NCBI GenBank assembly: GCA_025362495.1
Contig: JANYGI010000113.1
Span: forward strand, 91,686-155,685
DNA from: Byssovorax sp.
GTDB lineage: Bacteria; Myxococcota_A; Polyangia; Polyangiales; Polyangiaceae
Direction: 5' to 3'
Length of the DNA: 64,000 nt
Shown here: positions 36,266 to 45,197 of the stretch, piece after piece
Numbering within the stretch: the first letter of the stretch is position 1
Layout: each line of letters begins with the position of its first letter
Notes under the pieces: generated by a model
The model's database searches: none
What the model was told of the DNA's origin: nothing
Seen by the model: only the letters and a program-made list of their open reading frames with translations
Made by a program: the position numbers and the translations under genes

Positions 36266-37600
36266 ATGAAGACGCTCAACCGACGACACTTCCTCCGGGG
36301 CGCGGGCGGCGCGGCCGTGGCGCTGCCCTTCCTCGGCGCCATGACCGAGACGGCGAGCGCCGCCCCGTTCCCGAAGCGGTTCATTGCCTTCTTCACCGGC
36401 CTCGGCCAGGTGAAGAAGGCCTGGGCGCCGACGGGCACCGAGACGGACTTCACGCTCTCGCCGGTGCTGATGCCGCTGCAAAAGCACAAGTCGCGGCTGG
36501 TGATCATGGACGGCATCGACATGGAGTCGGCCTATCACGGGCCCGGCGATCCCCATCAGCAGGGCATCGCTCAATCGCTCTCCGCCACCGAGCTCCAGGT
36601 GGGCAATCTCTTCCCGTACGCCTGTGATCCCACGGCGATGGTGGGCTGGGGCGGGGGGATATCGCTCGACCAGCGCCTCGCCAACCAGCTCGGCCAGACG
36701 ACGAAGCTCCCCTCGCTCGAGCTCGGCGTCCAGGTGCAGTACACCAACGTCTCGTCGCGCCTCTGCTACAAGGGCGCAGCGCAGCCCGTCCCGCCCGAGG
36801 ACAGCCCCTATCAGGTCTTCAACCGGCTCTTCGGCGATCTCACGGCCGATCCGACGGCGATCCAGCGCCTGCGGGCCCAGCGCCACCAGGTGCTCGACGC
36901 CGTTCAGGGCGACGCCAAGGCCCTGGCGGCGCGCCTCGGCGCCGATGACCGGCAGAAGCTCGATCATCACCTCGAGGCCATCAGCAGCATCGCGGCGCGG
37001 CTCGACGCTCCCGACAAGATCGGCGGCGTCTGCGCCGTGCCGAACGTCGGTACGCCGCGGGACGTGTACGCGAACGAGAATTACCCCGCGATGGGCAAGC
37101 TGCAGATGGATCTGCTGGCCATGGCGCTGGCGTGCGATCTCACCCGCGTGGGCAGCCTCCAGTGGACGTCGACGCAGGCGGGCAAGGTGTTCTCGTGGCT
37201 CGGCCAGACCGAGACGCACCACAGCCTCTCCCACTCGACGCTGACGGACTCGGACCGGCAAAGCCAGCTCGCGGCCATCGGCAACTGGCACAGCCAGCAG
37301 CTCGCCTACCTGATGGACAGGCTCGCTTCGTTCCCGGAGGGCAACGGGACGGTGCTCGACAACACCTTGATCCTCTGGTGCACCGACATCGCCCAGGGAC
37401 AGAGCCACTCGCGGCGCGACATGCCTTATGTGCTCGCCGGCGGCGCCCGCGGCGAGATCCAGATGGGCCGCTATCTGAGGTACGCGGGCGACCACCACAA
37501 CAATTTGCTGGTGTCGATCCTCAACGCCATGGGCGTGCCCGACACCACGTTTGGAAACCCGGCCTACTGCACCGGGGCGCTGCCGAAATTGCTCGGATAG
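36266..37600 (+). CDS. DUF1552 Tat-exported protein
   Basis: 444 residues. MKTLNRRHFLRGAGGAAVAL is a twin-arginine signal (RRHFLRG), so the protein is folded before export. The DUF1552 body shows MDGIDMESAYHGPGDPHQQG, VGWGGGISLDQRLANQLGQ, and a late DNTLILWCTDIAQGQSHSRR then LAGGARGEIQMGRYLRY. It is related at a distance to DUF1501/alkaline-phosphatase-like proteins, but no activity is established. It is co-transcribed with the haem lipoprotein upstream. It converges on the CoA-transferase gene with six bases between stops. Confidence 0.88.
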   Translation: MKTLNRRHFLRGAGGAAVALPFLGAMTETASAAPFPKRFIAFFTGLGQVKKAWAPTGTETDFTLSPVLMPLQKHKSRLVIMDGIDMESAYHGPGDPHQQGIAQSLSATELQVGNLFPYACDPTAMVGWGGGISLDQRLANQLGQTTKLPSLELGVQVQYTNVSSRLCYKGAAQPVPPEDSPYQVFNRLFGDLTADPTAIQRLRAQRHQVLDAVQGDAKALAARLGADDRQKLDHHLEAISSIAARLDAPDKIGGVCAVPNVGTPRDVYANENYPAMGKLQMDLLAMALACDLTRVGSLQWTSTQAGKVFSWLGQTETHHSLSHSTLTDSDRQSQLAAIGNWHSQQLAYLMDRLASFPEGNGTVLDNTLILWCTDIAQGQSHSRRDMPYVLAGGARGEIQMGRYLRYAGDHHNNLLVSILNAMGVPDTTFGNPAYCTGALPKLLG

Positions 37601-37606
37601 CCGCGT

Positions 37607-38764
37607 TCAGCGGGCGGCGCCGGACTTCAGGAGGGCGTCAATCTCGTCGTCGCTCATCCCGGCGTCCGCGAAGATGGCGCGGGTGTGCTCGCCGGAGCGG
37701 GGAGGGGGGGTGAACGTGGTGTCCTTCGGCGTCACCGGCAAACGGATCTGGGGGATGTCGCCCCGGTCCGAAGGGAGGTTGAAGAAGAGGCCGCGGGCGG
37801 CGAGGTGGGGATCGCGGGTGATCTCGTCGGGGGAGAGGACGGCCTCGATGCAGCAGTCGTGCTGCTCGGCGAAGGCGATCCATTCTTCGCGGGTCTTCGA
37901 GGCGAAGATGGCGGTGACCCTGGCGCGGAGCTCGACCTGGTGGGAGCCGGGAACCAGCGCTTCCATGCCGGTCTGGAGGCCGACTCCGCTGCAGAAGCTC
38001 ATCCAGAACTTGGGCTCGAGCGCGGCGAGGGTGATCGGGTGGCCGTCGCTGGAAGCATAGGTGTTGTAGGGGGCGATGCCGCCCGTGAGGGGCTCGCCGC
38101 CGCGCGACTGGGGATCTCCGGCGAGGGCGCCCGCCATGGCCGTGATGGCGAAGCCGAGGACGCCGTCGGTCATGGCGATGTCGATGATCGTGCCCTGGCC
38201 GGTGCGGGCGCGCTCGATCAGGGCGGCCTGGATGGCGATCACGCTCCACATGCCGCCGCTGACGTCGGCGAGCTGGAAGCCGGGGACTTGCGGGGGACGA
38301 TCCGAGGGGCCTTGAGCGCCGAGGACGCCGGAGCGAGCGAGGTAGTTGAGATCGTGGCCGGCGCGCTGCGCGAGGGGGCCAGTCTGCCCGTAGCCGGTGA
38401 GCGCGCAGATGATCAGGCGCGGATGCGCGGCGCGGAGGGCCGCGTGGCCGAGCCCGAGGCGATCGAGGACGCCGGGGCGGAACTGCTCGAAGAGGATGTC
38501 GTACGAGCCGACGAGGCGGAGGAAGGCGGCCCGGCCTTCAGGCTTCTTGAGGTCGAGGATGCCGCTCCGCTTGCCGCGGTTCAAGAGCTGAAATGCAGCC
38601 GATTCGCCGGCGATCTGCGGCGGCATCACCCGGAGATAGTCGCCACCGTGGGGATCTTCGATCTTGTCGACCGCGGCGCCGAGATCGGCGAGCACCAGCG
38701 TGGCGAACGGGCCGGGGAGGAGGCGAGAGAGATCGAGGACGCGGACGTCGGCGAGAGGGCGCAT
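37607..38764 (-). CDS. CaiB/BaiF family CoA-transferase (acyl-CoA racemase-like)
   Basis: 385 residues from ATG 38764, with GAGGT before it; the preceding in-frame codon is TTG. Family III CoA-transferase blocks: VLDLSRLLPGPFATLVLADL, then NRGKRSGILDLKKPEGRA, CALTGYGQTGPLAQRAGHDL with the catalytic Asp at ~138, and GTIIDIAMTDGVLG. It resembles alpha-methylacyl-CoA racemase, so a role in branched lipid or bile-acid-like degradation is likely. The neighbouring SCP2 gene (121 bp upstream) agrees with sterol or branched-chain lipid metabolism. Confidence 0.88.
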   Translation of the reverse strand: MRPLADVRVLDLSRLLPGPFATLVLADLGAAVDKIEDPHGGDYLRVMPPQIAGESAAFQLLNRGKRSGILDLKKPEGRAAFLRLVGSYDILFEQFRPGVLDRLGLGHAALRAAHPRLIICALTGYGQTGPLAQRAGHDLNYLARSGVLGAQGPSDRPPQVPGFQLADVSGGMWSVIAIQAALIERARTGQGTIIDIAMTDGVLGFAITAMAGALAGDPQSRGGEPLTGGIAPYNTYASSDGHPITLAALEPKFWMSFCSGVGLQTGMEALVPGSHQVELRARVTAIFASKTREEWIAFAEQHDCCIEAVLSPDEITRDPHLAARGLFFNLPSDRGDIPQIRLPVTPKDTTFTPPPRSGEHTRAIFADAGMSDDEIDALLKSGAAR

Positions 38765-38884
38765 CAATTACCTCGAAGAAGCAGGCACAAAAGCGGCGAA
38801 CCCCGCTTCATCGTGAGAAGAGGGGTCCGCGGCACCGACACACTCGAGGACGGGGAGAGGACCGGATGGCCTCGCCCCATGGCC

Positions 38885-39223
38885 TCACGCGCCGAGCGTG
38901 AAGAGCTTGCTGAGCTTCATCGCGAGCATCTGGTTGCCGGCGACCTTGAGCTTGCCCGCGAAGAACAGCTGCATGCCGTTGGCCTGGGGGTTCTCGTGGA
39001 GCTTCTGGAAGTCCTCCGAGGTCATCGTGATGGTGCAGTCGGCGGGCTTCTCGCCCTTCTCGATCGCCGGGCCGGTGTCCGACACGTTGATGAACCACTC
39101 GCCGCCGCCTTCGCCGGTGATGTTCATCTGGAACGTCGCGCCGACGGCCTTCGCGGCATCTTTGTGCTCCGCGAGCTTGGCGGGGATTTCTTCGTTGAAG
39201 AGCTTCTGGATGTCGACGGCCAT
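38885..39223 (-). CDS. SCP2 sterol-binding domain protein
   Basis: 112 residues, the whole protein being one SCP2 domain. QKLFNEEIPAKLAEHKDAAK starts it. Strands follow with FQMNITGEGGGEWFINVSDT and then PADCTITMTSEDFQKLHENP, and the typical end is QLFFAGKLKVAGNQMLAMKL. It binds hydrophobic acyl or sterol ligands as a lipid carrier. The ribosome site GGAGG precedes ATG 39223. It lies upstream of the CaiB-type gene on the same strand and is probably co-regulated with it. Confidence 0.92.
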   Translation of the reverse strand: MAVDIQKLFNEEIPAKLAEHKDAAKAVGATFQMNITGEGGGEWFINVSDTGPAIEKGEKPADCTITMTSEDFQKLHENPQANGMQLFFAGKLKVAGNQMLAMKLSKLFTLGA

Positions 39224-39405
39224 GGGTGCCTCCGGGACGGTGAATGGAGCGTTGGAGGGACCGGGTCGGCGCCTCCGTAGGGTCGCGCGCGCGAGCGTGA
39301 CTCGCCGCGGCGAGACGGATGCCGTGGAGACGCGGCCGCGTCAAGCAGGAGCCGGGCGCTTTTCACCGACGGCTCCTGGAGCGTCACTGCGTCATCGCGG
39401 AGTAT

Positions 39406-40620
39406 TCAGGCTCGCGCGCGGCTGGACGGCTGCGAGGACGGACGCGGGGCGCGGTCGAGGGCGCAGCGGACGGGGAGCATGAAGTGGCGATCGATCGCCA
39501 CGCGCTGCTCGGTCGGAGGCGGCTGCTCGGGCGTCGCTTGCATCAAGCGGATGTCGCGGAGGAGGCCAGAGAGCGGGGCTTTCGGGGCTTGCCCTTCGGC
39601 GCGGTCGAGGCCGGCGAGATCGATGTCGGCGAACATCGCCGGGCCGAGCGCGGGCAGGAGGCAGACGAGGACGAGCTCGCTGTCGCCCTGACGGACCCAG
39701 GTGCCCTGGTACACGGCGACGGCCTGGCCAAAGGCTTCCTGAAAGACGATGGCGCGCCACTCGAGCGGGGCGTCGAGATCGATGCTGCGATCGCCGGCGA
39801 AGAGGGCGCGGCCGTCGAGCTTGAGCTCGGCGCCACGTGCGTCCGTGAGGACGAAGCGATCGAGGCAGGTGGGGCTGCGCGCCGCGAGCGTTTCGAGCAG
39901 CGTGACGAAGTCGTCCGGAGCGATGAGGAGCGGAGCGCCGTCGGGGGCGATCGACTCGAGGCCGACGTCGTCGCCGCCGACCGTGGTGGCGCGATCGAGG
40001 ATGGGCGCGGCCGCGCGGCGGGCGTCGACGTCGAAGCGCGCGCCGATGTAGAACGTGCCCGCGGCGGACGTGAGCAGCACGACGGCGCGATCGCGGCGCG
40101 GCGTGGCGAGCAGCGTGACGCCGAACGGGCTCGACGTGGACAGGATGGCTTGCAGGCGGCCGGCGCTGCGAAACGCGAGGCGATCGCCCTCGAGCTCGAG
40201 GCCGCGACGCGGGCCGCGGCTCGCGGCGGCGTCGTCGCTCGGACGCGGCGCGCGGTGCCGGCGCAACCAGGCGCGGCCCTTCGCCGCGAGCTCGTCGCGG
40301 GTCGCGAAGGCGACGACGGCGAGGCCGCCGAGGACGAAGAGCGCGAGCGGGACGAGGAGGCGGACAATCGGGTTCGTCGCGAGCGCGAAGACCGCGAGGC
40401 CGGTGACGAAGAACGGGATCGTCACGATCCCGCCGCCGCGCGACGGCGTGCGCTCGGCAGGGGCGTCGGGATCGATCGCGTCGAGCCAGAGCGGCGACAG
40501 CGGCTCGCGCGCGCTGCCGGCGTCGGTGACGCCCGCGGCAGAGCGGGGGCGCGAAGGGCGACGAGAAATGGCGCTGCCTGCGGCCCTGTCGGGCCTTGCG
40601 CGCTTCGGCTCACGTCGCAT
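39406..40620 (-). CDS. Membrane protein with two TM helices, unknown
   Basis: 404 residues from ATG 40620, with GGAGG just before; a start further upstream has no protein character. The N terminus is Arg-rich. Two hydrophobic helices (~65-105: IVTIPFFVTGLAVFALATN, then LLVPLALFVLGGLAVVAFA) anchor a cytosolic or periplasmic C-terminal ~280 residues with strand-like blocks (FGVTLLATPRRDRAVVLLTS, DVGLESIAPDGAPLLIAPDD). I recognise no domain. It ends in a Pro/Arg-rich tail. Confidence 0.7.
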   Translation of the reverse strand: MRREPKRARPDRAAGSAISRRPSRPRSAAGVTDAGSAREPLSPLWLDAIDPDAPAERTPSRGGGIVTIPFFVTGLAVFALATNPIVRLLVPLALFVLGGLAVVAFATRDELAAKGRAWLRRHRAPRPSDDAAASRGPRRGLELEGDRLAFRSAGRLQAILSTSSPFGVTLLATPRRDRAVVLLTSAAGTFYIGARFDVDARRAAAPILDRATTVGGDDVGLESIAPDGAPLLIAPDDFVTLLETLAARSPTCLDRFVLTDARGAELKLDGRALFAGDRSIDLDAPLEWRAIVFQEAFGQAVAVYQGTWVRQGDSELVLVCLLPALGPAMFADIDLAGLDRAEGQAPKAPLSGLLRDIRLMQATPEQPPPTEQRVAIDRHFMLPVRCALDRAPRPSSQPSSRARA

Positions 40621-40776
40621 CGCACCTCCCAAACAGACGATCTGCGGCGTCGATGAACGTAGCACCCGCGCCTGTGGGCGCGACAGCTTTGTCGGCCACG
40701 ATCCGCGAACCCGGAGCCTCCTCACAGGCTCGTTTGCGCGTCGTATTGCGCTGCCGCGGTGCGGCGTGACGCGGCG

Positions 40777-42288
40777 TCAGCGACCGAGAGAGCTGCGGTG
40801 CTGATGGACCCAGGGGGAGAGTCGACCGAGGGCCTCGTTCTCGGCGGCCTCGTCGCGGGTGGCGCCGTGCTCGGCGCGCGACGCGGCGATGGCGATGGCG
40901 ACGGCGAGCGTGACCTGCTCTTCGGCGGGGACCTCGGTGTAGCCGAACAGGCTGTCCGCGTGCTCGCCGATGAAGCCCGTGTGGTAGCGCCCGGCCACGA
41001 AATCGGGGTGCGCGAGGAGCTTCTCGTGAAACACGAGGTTGGTGCGGATGCCCGTGACGACGTACTCGGACAGGGCGCGCTGCATGCGGCGCAGCGCCGT
41101 CGGTCGATCCGGTCCCCACACGCTGAGCTTGGAGACGAGCGGATCGTAGTGGCTCGGGACGACGGCGCCGTCGTAGAAGCCACTGTCGTCGCGCACCCAC
41201 GGGCCGCCCGGCTGACGGAGGGTGGTGATCGTGCCGGGGCTCGGGAGGAAGTTCGTGGTCGTGGGATCCTCGGCGTAGATGCGGCATTCGATCGAGGCGC
41301 CGCGACGGACGATGTCGGCCTGCGTTCGCCCGAGCTTCTCGCCGTCGGCGATCCGCACCATCTCGGCGACGAGATCGATCCCGGTGACCCACTCGGTGAT
41401 CGGGTGCTCGACCTGGAGCCGGGTGTTCATCTCGAGGAAGTAGAAGCTGCCGTCTTCGGCGAGGAGGAACTCGAACGTGCCCGCCGAGTAATAGCCGACG
41501 GCGAGCGCGCCCTTCACGGCGACCTCGCCCATGCGCGCGATCAGCTCCGGCGTGGCGACGGGGCAGGGCGTTTCCTCGACGACCTTCTGGTGGCGCCGCT
41601 GGATCGAGCAGTCGCGCTCGAAGAGGTGGACCATGTTGCCGTGCTTGTCGCCGAGGACCTGGATCTCGACGTGGCGCGGCTTGAGGATCGCCTTTTCGAT
41701 GTAGACCAGCGCGTTGCCGAAGGCGCGGCCCGCTTCGCTCTGCGCGCGATCGAGCGCGGCCGCGAGATCTTCTTCCTTGTGGACGAGGCGCATGCCCTTG
41801 CCGCCGCCGCCGAAGGCCGCCTTGATCAGCACCGGGTAGCCGACGCGCGCGGCCGTGGCGAGCCCCTCTTCGAGCGTGTTCGCCGCGCCGCCCGGGGTGA
41901 TCGGGACGCCGGCCGCCGCCATCTTCGCGCGGGCCGCGGGCTTCGATCCCATGGCCTCCATCGCGCTCGCGGGCGGGCCGATGAAGGTTATCCCGGCGGC
42001 CTCGCAGGCGAGGGGCAGCTCGCGGTTCTCGGAGAGGAAGCCGTAGCCCGGGTGGATCGCGTCAGCGCCCGAGCGCTTGGCGACGTCGATCAGCTTGTCG
42101 ATGCGGAGGTAGCTCTCGGCCGCGGGCGCGGGGCCGATCGGGTAGGCCTCGTCGGCCATGCGCACGTGGAGGCTGGCGCGGTCGGCGTCGCTGTAGACGG
42201 CGACGGCGGCGATGCCCATCTCGTGGAGCGTGCGGATGATGCGGACGGCGATCTCGCCGCGGTTGGCGATGAGGACTTTGCGGATCAC
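40777..42288 (-). CDS. accC: Biotin carboxylase subunit (ATP-grasp), AccC-like
   Basis: 503 residues from GTG 42288. Biotin-carboxylase N domain: IRKVLIANRGEIAVRIIRTL, then YPIGPAPAAESYLRIDKLID and IHPGYGFLSEN. ATP-grasp: VLIKAAFGGGGKGMRLVHKE, HVEIQVLGDKHGNMVHLFER, then RDCSIQRRHQKVVEE, and the catalytic FLEMNTRLQVEHPITEWVTG. A biotin-carboxyl-carrier partner is not adjacent. The length is slightly longer than E. coli AccC (449). It may serve acetyl-CoA or propionyl/acyl-CoA carboxylase. The assignment of the symbol is by fold and motif only. Confidence 0.93.
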   Translation of the reverse strand: MIRKVLIANRGEIAVRIIRTLHEMGIAAVAVYSDADRASLHVRMADEAYPIGPAPAAESYLRIDKLIDVAKRSGADAIHPGYGFLSENRELPLACEAAGITFIGPPASAMEAMGSKPAARAKMAAAGVPITPGGAANTLEEGLATAARVGYPVLIKAAFGGGGKGMRLVHKEEDLAAALDRAQSEAGRAFGNALVYIEKAILKPRHVEIQVLGDKHGNMVHLFERDCSIQRRHQKVVEETPCPVATPELIARMGEVAVKGALAVGYYSAGTFEFLLAEDGSFYFLEMNTRLQVEHPITEWVTGIDLVAEMVRIADGEKLGRTQADIVRRGASIECRIYAEDPTTTNFLPSPGTITTLRQPGGPWVRDDSGFYDGAVVPSHYDPLVSKLSVWGPDRPTALRRMQRALSEYVVTGIRTNLVFHEKLLAHPDFVAGRYHTGFIGEHADSLFGYTEVPAEEQVTLAVAIAIAASRAEHGATRDEAAENEALGRLSPWVHQHRSSLGR

Positions 42289-42327
42289 GGAGCCGCTTTT
42301 ATCACAGGCGCGGCCCGCGAGGAGCGG

Positions 42328-44148
42328 TCACAGGCAGACATTCGCGGAGCAATTGCCGCTGAGGCACTGGGTGGCCATCGTGCAGGGCTGGCCGCTGACG
42401 AGCTTGCAGCTGCCGGCGCCGTCGCAGAGGGTGGTCGTCGTGCACGCGTTCGCCGGGTTGGTGTCAGGCTGGCCTGACGCGATGTTGCTGCACGCGCCGA
42501 GCGAACCGGCCAGATTGCACGCCATGCACGTCGCCGCGCAGGTGCTCGAGCAGCAGACGCCGTCGACGCAGTTGCCGCTCGTGCACTGCGCCTTCGCGAG
42601 GCACGCGACGCCGTTGCCCTTCTTGCACGACCCGGCGCCGTCGCACGCGCCCGGGGCGACGCACGTCACCGGATCGGACGCGCCCGCCGCGACGTTGCTG
42701 CACGTGCCGAGCGAGCCCGGGAGGTTGCACGCCGTGCACGCGCCGGTGCACGCGCTGGTGCAGCAGACGCCGTCGGCGCAGTGGCCGCTGCCGCAGTCGG
42801 TGTCGACCTTGCACACCTTGCCCATCGAGCACGGGGTCTTGCAGCCCCCGCCGCCGCCGCAGTCCACGTCGGTCTCGGCGCCGTTCTTGGTGCCGCTGTT
42901 GCAGCTCAGCGTCGCGTAGCAGCCGTCGCTGATCTGCCCGCACGTCGCCCCCGCGGCCGCGCAGGTCGTCTTGGTGCAGCCGCACGTGAACGCCGTCCCG
43001 GGGTTGCCGCCGCCGCACGTCGCGGGCGCGACGCACTGCGCGTCGTTCGCGCAGCCGCACTGCCCGGCCGCGTTGCACTTCTGGCCGACGCCGCAGTCGA
43101 CGCCCGCCAGGCCTGCCGTGAAGGTCGGCGCGCCCGCGGCGCACGCGTCGACTGTGCACGGGTTGCCGTCGTCGGGCAGATCGGAGTCGTTGATCTGGTC
43201 CACCACCCCGCCCTTGGCGTCGCAGTGGAGGGTGTGGCAGTTCCCCTTGGTTTGCAGGGGCATCGAGAGCTGCGTGCCCGCGGGCGCGAACATCGTGCCG
43301 CAGGTCTTGTCGCCGTTGCACACGGCGCGGTTGCACTCGTCGCCGGTGGGCGCGCAGTCCGCGGTCACGTTGCACGCGACGCAGGCGCCGGCGCCGTCGC
43401 AGACCTGGCCGCCGCCGTACGTGCACATCGTGCCGAGCGCCTCCGGGAGCGAGCTCGGCTCGCCCGCGTTGCACGTGACCGCGAGGCAGTCGTTGGGCGA
43501 CGGGATCAGATCCTCGTCGTCGACGGCGTTGGTGTCGACGCCCCCGACGCAGCGGTGCGTACGGCAGTTGCCCGGCATCGCCACAGCGCCCGGGGTCGGC
43601 GTGCCGTCGTCGAGCGGCGCGCCTTTGCAGATCGATTTCAGCGGATCGCACGCGTCGACCGTGCACGGGTTCTGATCGTCGCAGCCCGTGAGCGCGCCGC
43701 ACTTCATCGCGCACGCCCCGGCGTCGCAGACGCCCGCGACGCCGTTGAGGCCCAGCGTGCAGGCGTCACCGTCCGGCTTCGCGGTGTGGGTGGGCGCGCC
43801 GTCGGTGCACGCCTCGACCGTGCACGCGTTGCCATCGTCGGCGGGCACGTCGTCGTCGTCGTTCGCTGTCTTCGCGACGCCTGAACCGCAGACGATCGTC
43901 TGGCAATTGCCTGTCGGATCGCCCGGAGCGGGGCCGTCCGGCGCCGCGGCTCCGTGGCATCCCGTCGCGGTGAGGCAGTCGCCCGCGGTGCACGGATCGA
44001 GATCGTCGCAGGGCCCGGTGCAGCGCGCGGCGTCGTCGAACGTGAGCTTGTCGAGGCCCGCGACGAGGCTGCATGCGGCGCCGCCGAGCATCACGCTCGC
44101 GACGAGGGCGAGGGCGCCGAGCCGCGCGACACCGCGCCGCGCGCGCAT
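42328..44148 (-). CDS. Cys-rich lipoprotein (606 aa)
   Basis: A lipobox Cys at ~26 (LGGAAC) is followed by more than 70 Cys in repeated blocks: PCTVDACDP, NDCLAVTCNAG, ACNLPGSLGTCSNVAAG, ACNLAGSLGACSNIASGQ. The blocks resemble the DUF4215/myxococcus Cys-repeat class used in secreted surface proteins. Extensive disulfides are likely. Its ATG overlaps the stop of the TPR protein (TGATG). It is the last gene of an operon with a kinase and a TPR protein, so it could be a surface sensor or target of that pathway. Confidence 0.82.
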   Translation of the reverse strand: MRARRGVARLGALALVASVMLGGAACSLVAGLDKLTFDDAARCTGPCDDLDPCTAGDCLTATGCHGAAAPDGPAPGDPTGNCQTIVCGSGVAKTANDDDDVPADDGNACTVEACTDGAPTHTAKPDGDACTLGLNGVAGVCDAGACAMKCGALTGCDDQNPCTVDACDPLKSICKGAPLDDGTPTPGAVAMPGNCRTHRCVGGVDTNAVDDEDLIPSPNDCLAVTCNAGEPSSLPEALGTMCTYGGGQVCDGAGACVACNVTADCAPTGDECNRAVCNGDKTCGTMFAPAGTQLSMPLQTKGNCHTLHCDAKGGVVDQINDSDLPDDGNPCTVDACAAGAPTFTAGLAGVDCGVGQKCNAAGQCGCANDAQCVAPATCGGGNPGTAFTCGCTKTTCAAAGATCGQISDGCYATLSCNSGTKNGAETDVDCGGGGGCKTPCSMGKVCKVDTDCGSGHCADGVCCTSACTGACTACNLPGSLGTCSNVAAGASDPVTCVAPGACDGAGSCKKGNGVACLAKAQCTSGNCVDGVCCSSTCAATCMACNLAGSLGACSNIASGQPDTNPANACTTTTLCDGAGSCKLVSGQPCTMATQCLSGNCSANVCL

Positions 44149-45143
44149 CAGAACGACCCCTGGGCGAGGACGCTGCCGGGCCCGATCCCGAGGCCGATCG
44201 AGGGCTTCTGCGCGCGCGAACGGAGCACCAGCAGCGTCACGCCGGTGGCCACGAAGGCGCCCCCGACGACGAACGCCACCGTGGAGATCGTCGCCGTCGT
44301 GCGCGCTCCAGCGGCCGCGTCCTGCTGATCGCGCGGGCACACGTCGCCGACGCAGTGCGCGCGGATCGCGCTCGTCTTCGCGAGCGTCACGCCTCCGAGC
44401 GCGGCGCCCACGCCGAGCCCCGCGACGCCGACGCCGAGCGAGATCAGCGCCGGCGCGAGGAGATCGCGGGGTTTCGGGGGCGCGACGGGCGGCGCGACCG
44501 CCTTCGCGACGACGACGGGCGGCGGCGCGAGCGCGATCGTCACCGTCTCGCGCGCGCCCTCGGCCACCGTCACGGCGCGCTTCTCGGCGGGGCCGCCGTC
44601 GAGGAGCACGACGACGCGGTGCGCGCCGGGATCGACCTCGATCGGCTGCGAAAGCGCCGACGCCGCCACGACGACGTCGTCGAGGTCGACCACGACGTTG
44701 CGCCCCGCGGCGCCGTCGACGGTGATGATCACGCGCGCGATCCGCGCCTCGACGGTCGCGAGCTCGCCCTGCGCGGACTCCTGCGCGCCGCGGTACTCGG
44801 GCGGCGCGGACGCGGCGATCTTCTCGGCGATCACCCGCTTGAAGAGCTCGCGCGCTTCGAGCAAATGGCCGCCCTTCGACTCGCAGCGCGCGATGGCGAA
44901 GACCAGCGTCGGCGCGTGGAAGATCACCTCGGCGAGGCGAAAGGCCTGCGCGGCCTCGACGTAGTCGCCGGCCTCGAACAGCTCGTAGCCGCGATCGGCC
45001 TGCGCGCGCGCGGCCGTCTTCGGATCGACCTTCGCGGCCGGCGGCGCTGCGAGCGCGGCCGCCGGGGCGAGCGTCGTCAGCGCCAGCATGGAGAGCGCGA
45101 GCCAGCGGGCGAAGGTGGTCGCGTGCCGCGAAAGGAAAGCCAT
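44148..45143 (-). CDS. TPR and PEGA-like envelope protein with TM anchors
   Basis: 331 residues. A hydrophobic signal (LALSMLALTTLAPAAALAAP) is followed by a TPR-like region (RAQADRGYELFEAGDYVEAA, FAIARCESKGGHLLEARELF). A PEGA-like strand region follows (IEVDPGAHRVVVLLDGGPAE). At the C terminus two hydrophobic helices (ISLGVGVAGLGVGAALGGV and AFVVGGAFVATGVTLLVL) flank a CVGDVCPRDQ loop. This layout is frequent next to myxobacterial kinases. It is coupled (TGATG) to the Cys-rich lipoprotein and lies 54 bp after the kinase gene. Confidence 0.8.
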   Translation of the reverse strand: MAFLSRHATTFARWLALSMLALTTLAPAAALAAPPAAKVDPKTAARAQADRGYELFEAGDYVEAAQAFRLAEVIFHAPTLVFAIARCESKGGHLLEARELFKRVIAEKIAASAPPEYRGAQESAQGELATVEARIARVIITVDGAAGRNVVVDLDDVVVAASALSQPIEVDPGAHRVVVLLDGGPAEKRAVTVAEGARETVTIALAPPPVVVAKAVAPPVAPPKPRDLLAPALISLGVGVAGLGVGAALGGVTLAKTSAIRAHCVGDVCPRDQQDAAAGARTTATISTVAFVVGGAFVATGVTLLVLRSRAQKPSIGLGIGPGSVLAQGSF

Positions 45144-45197
45144 CGGTCGATCCTCGAAGTGGAGCGCGATGGTCTCACGACCCCGCCCGCGCGCGAA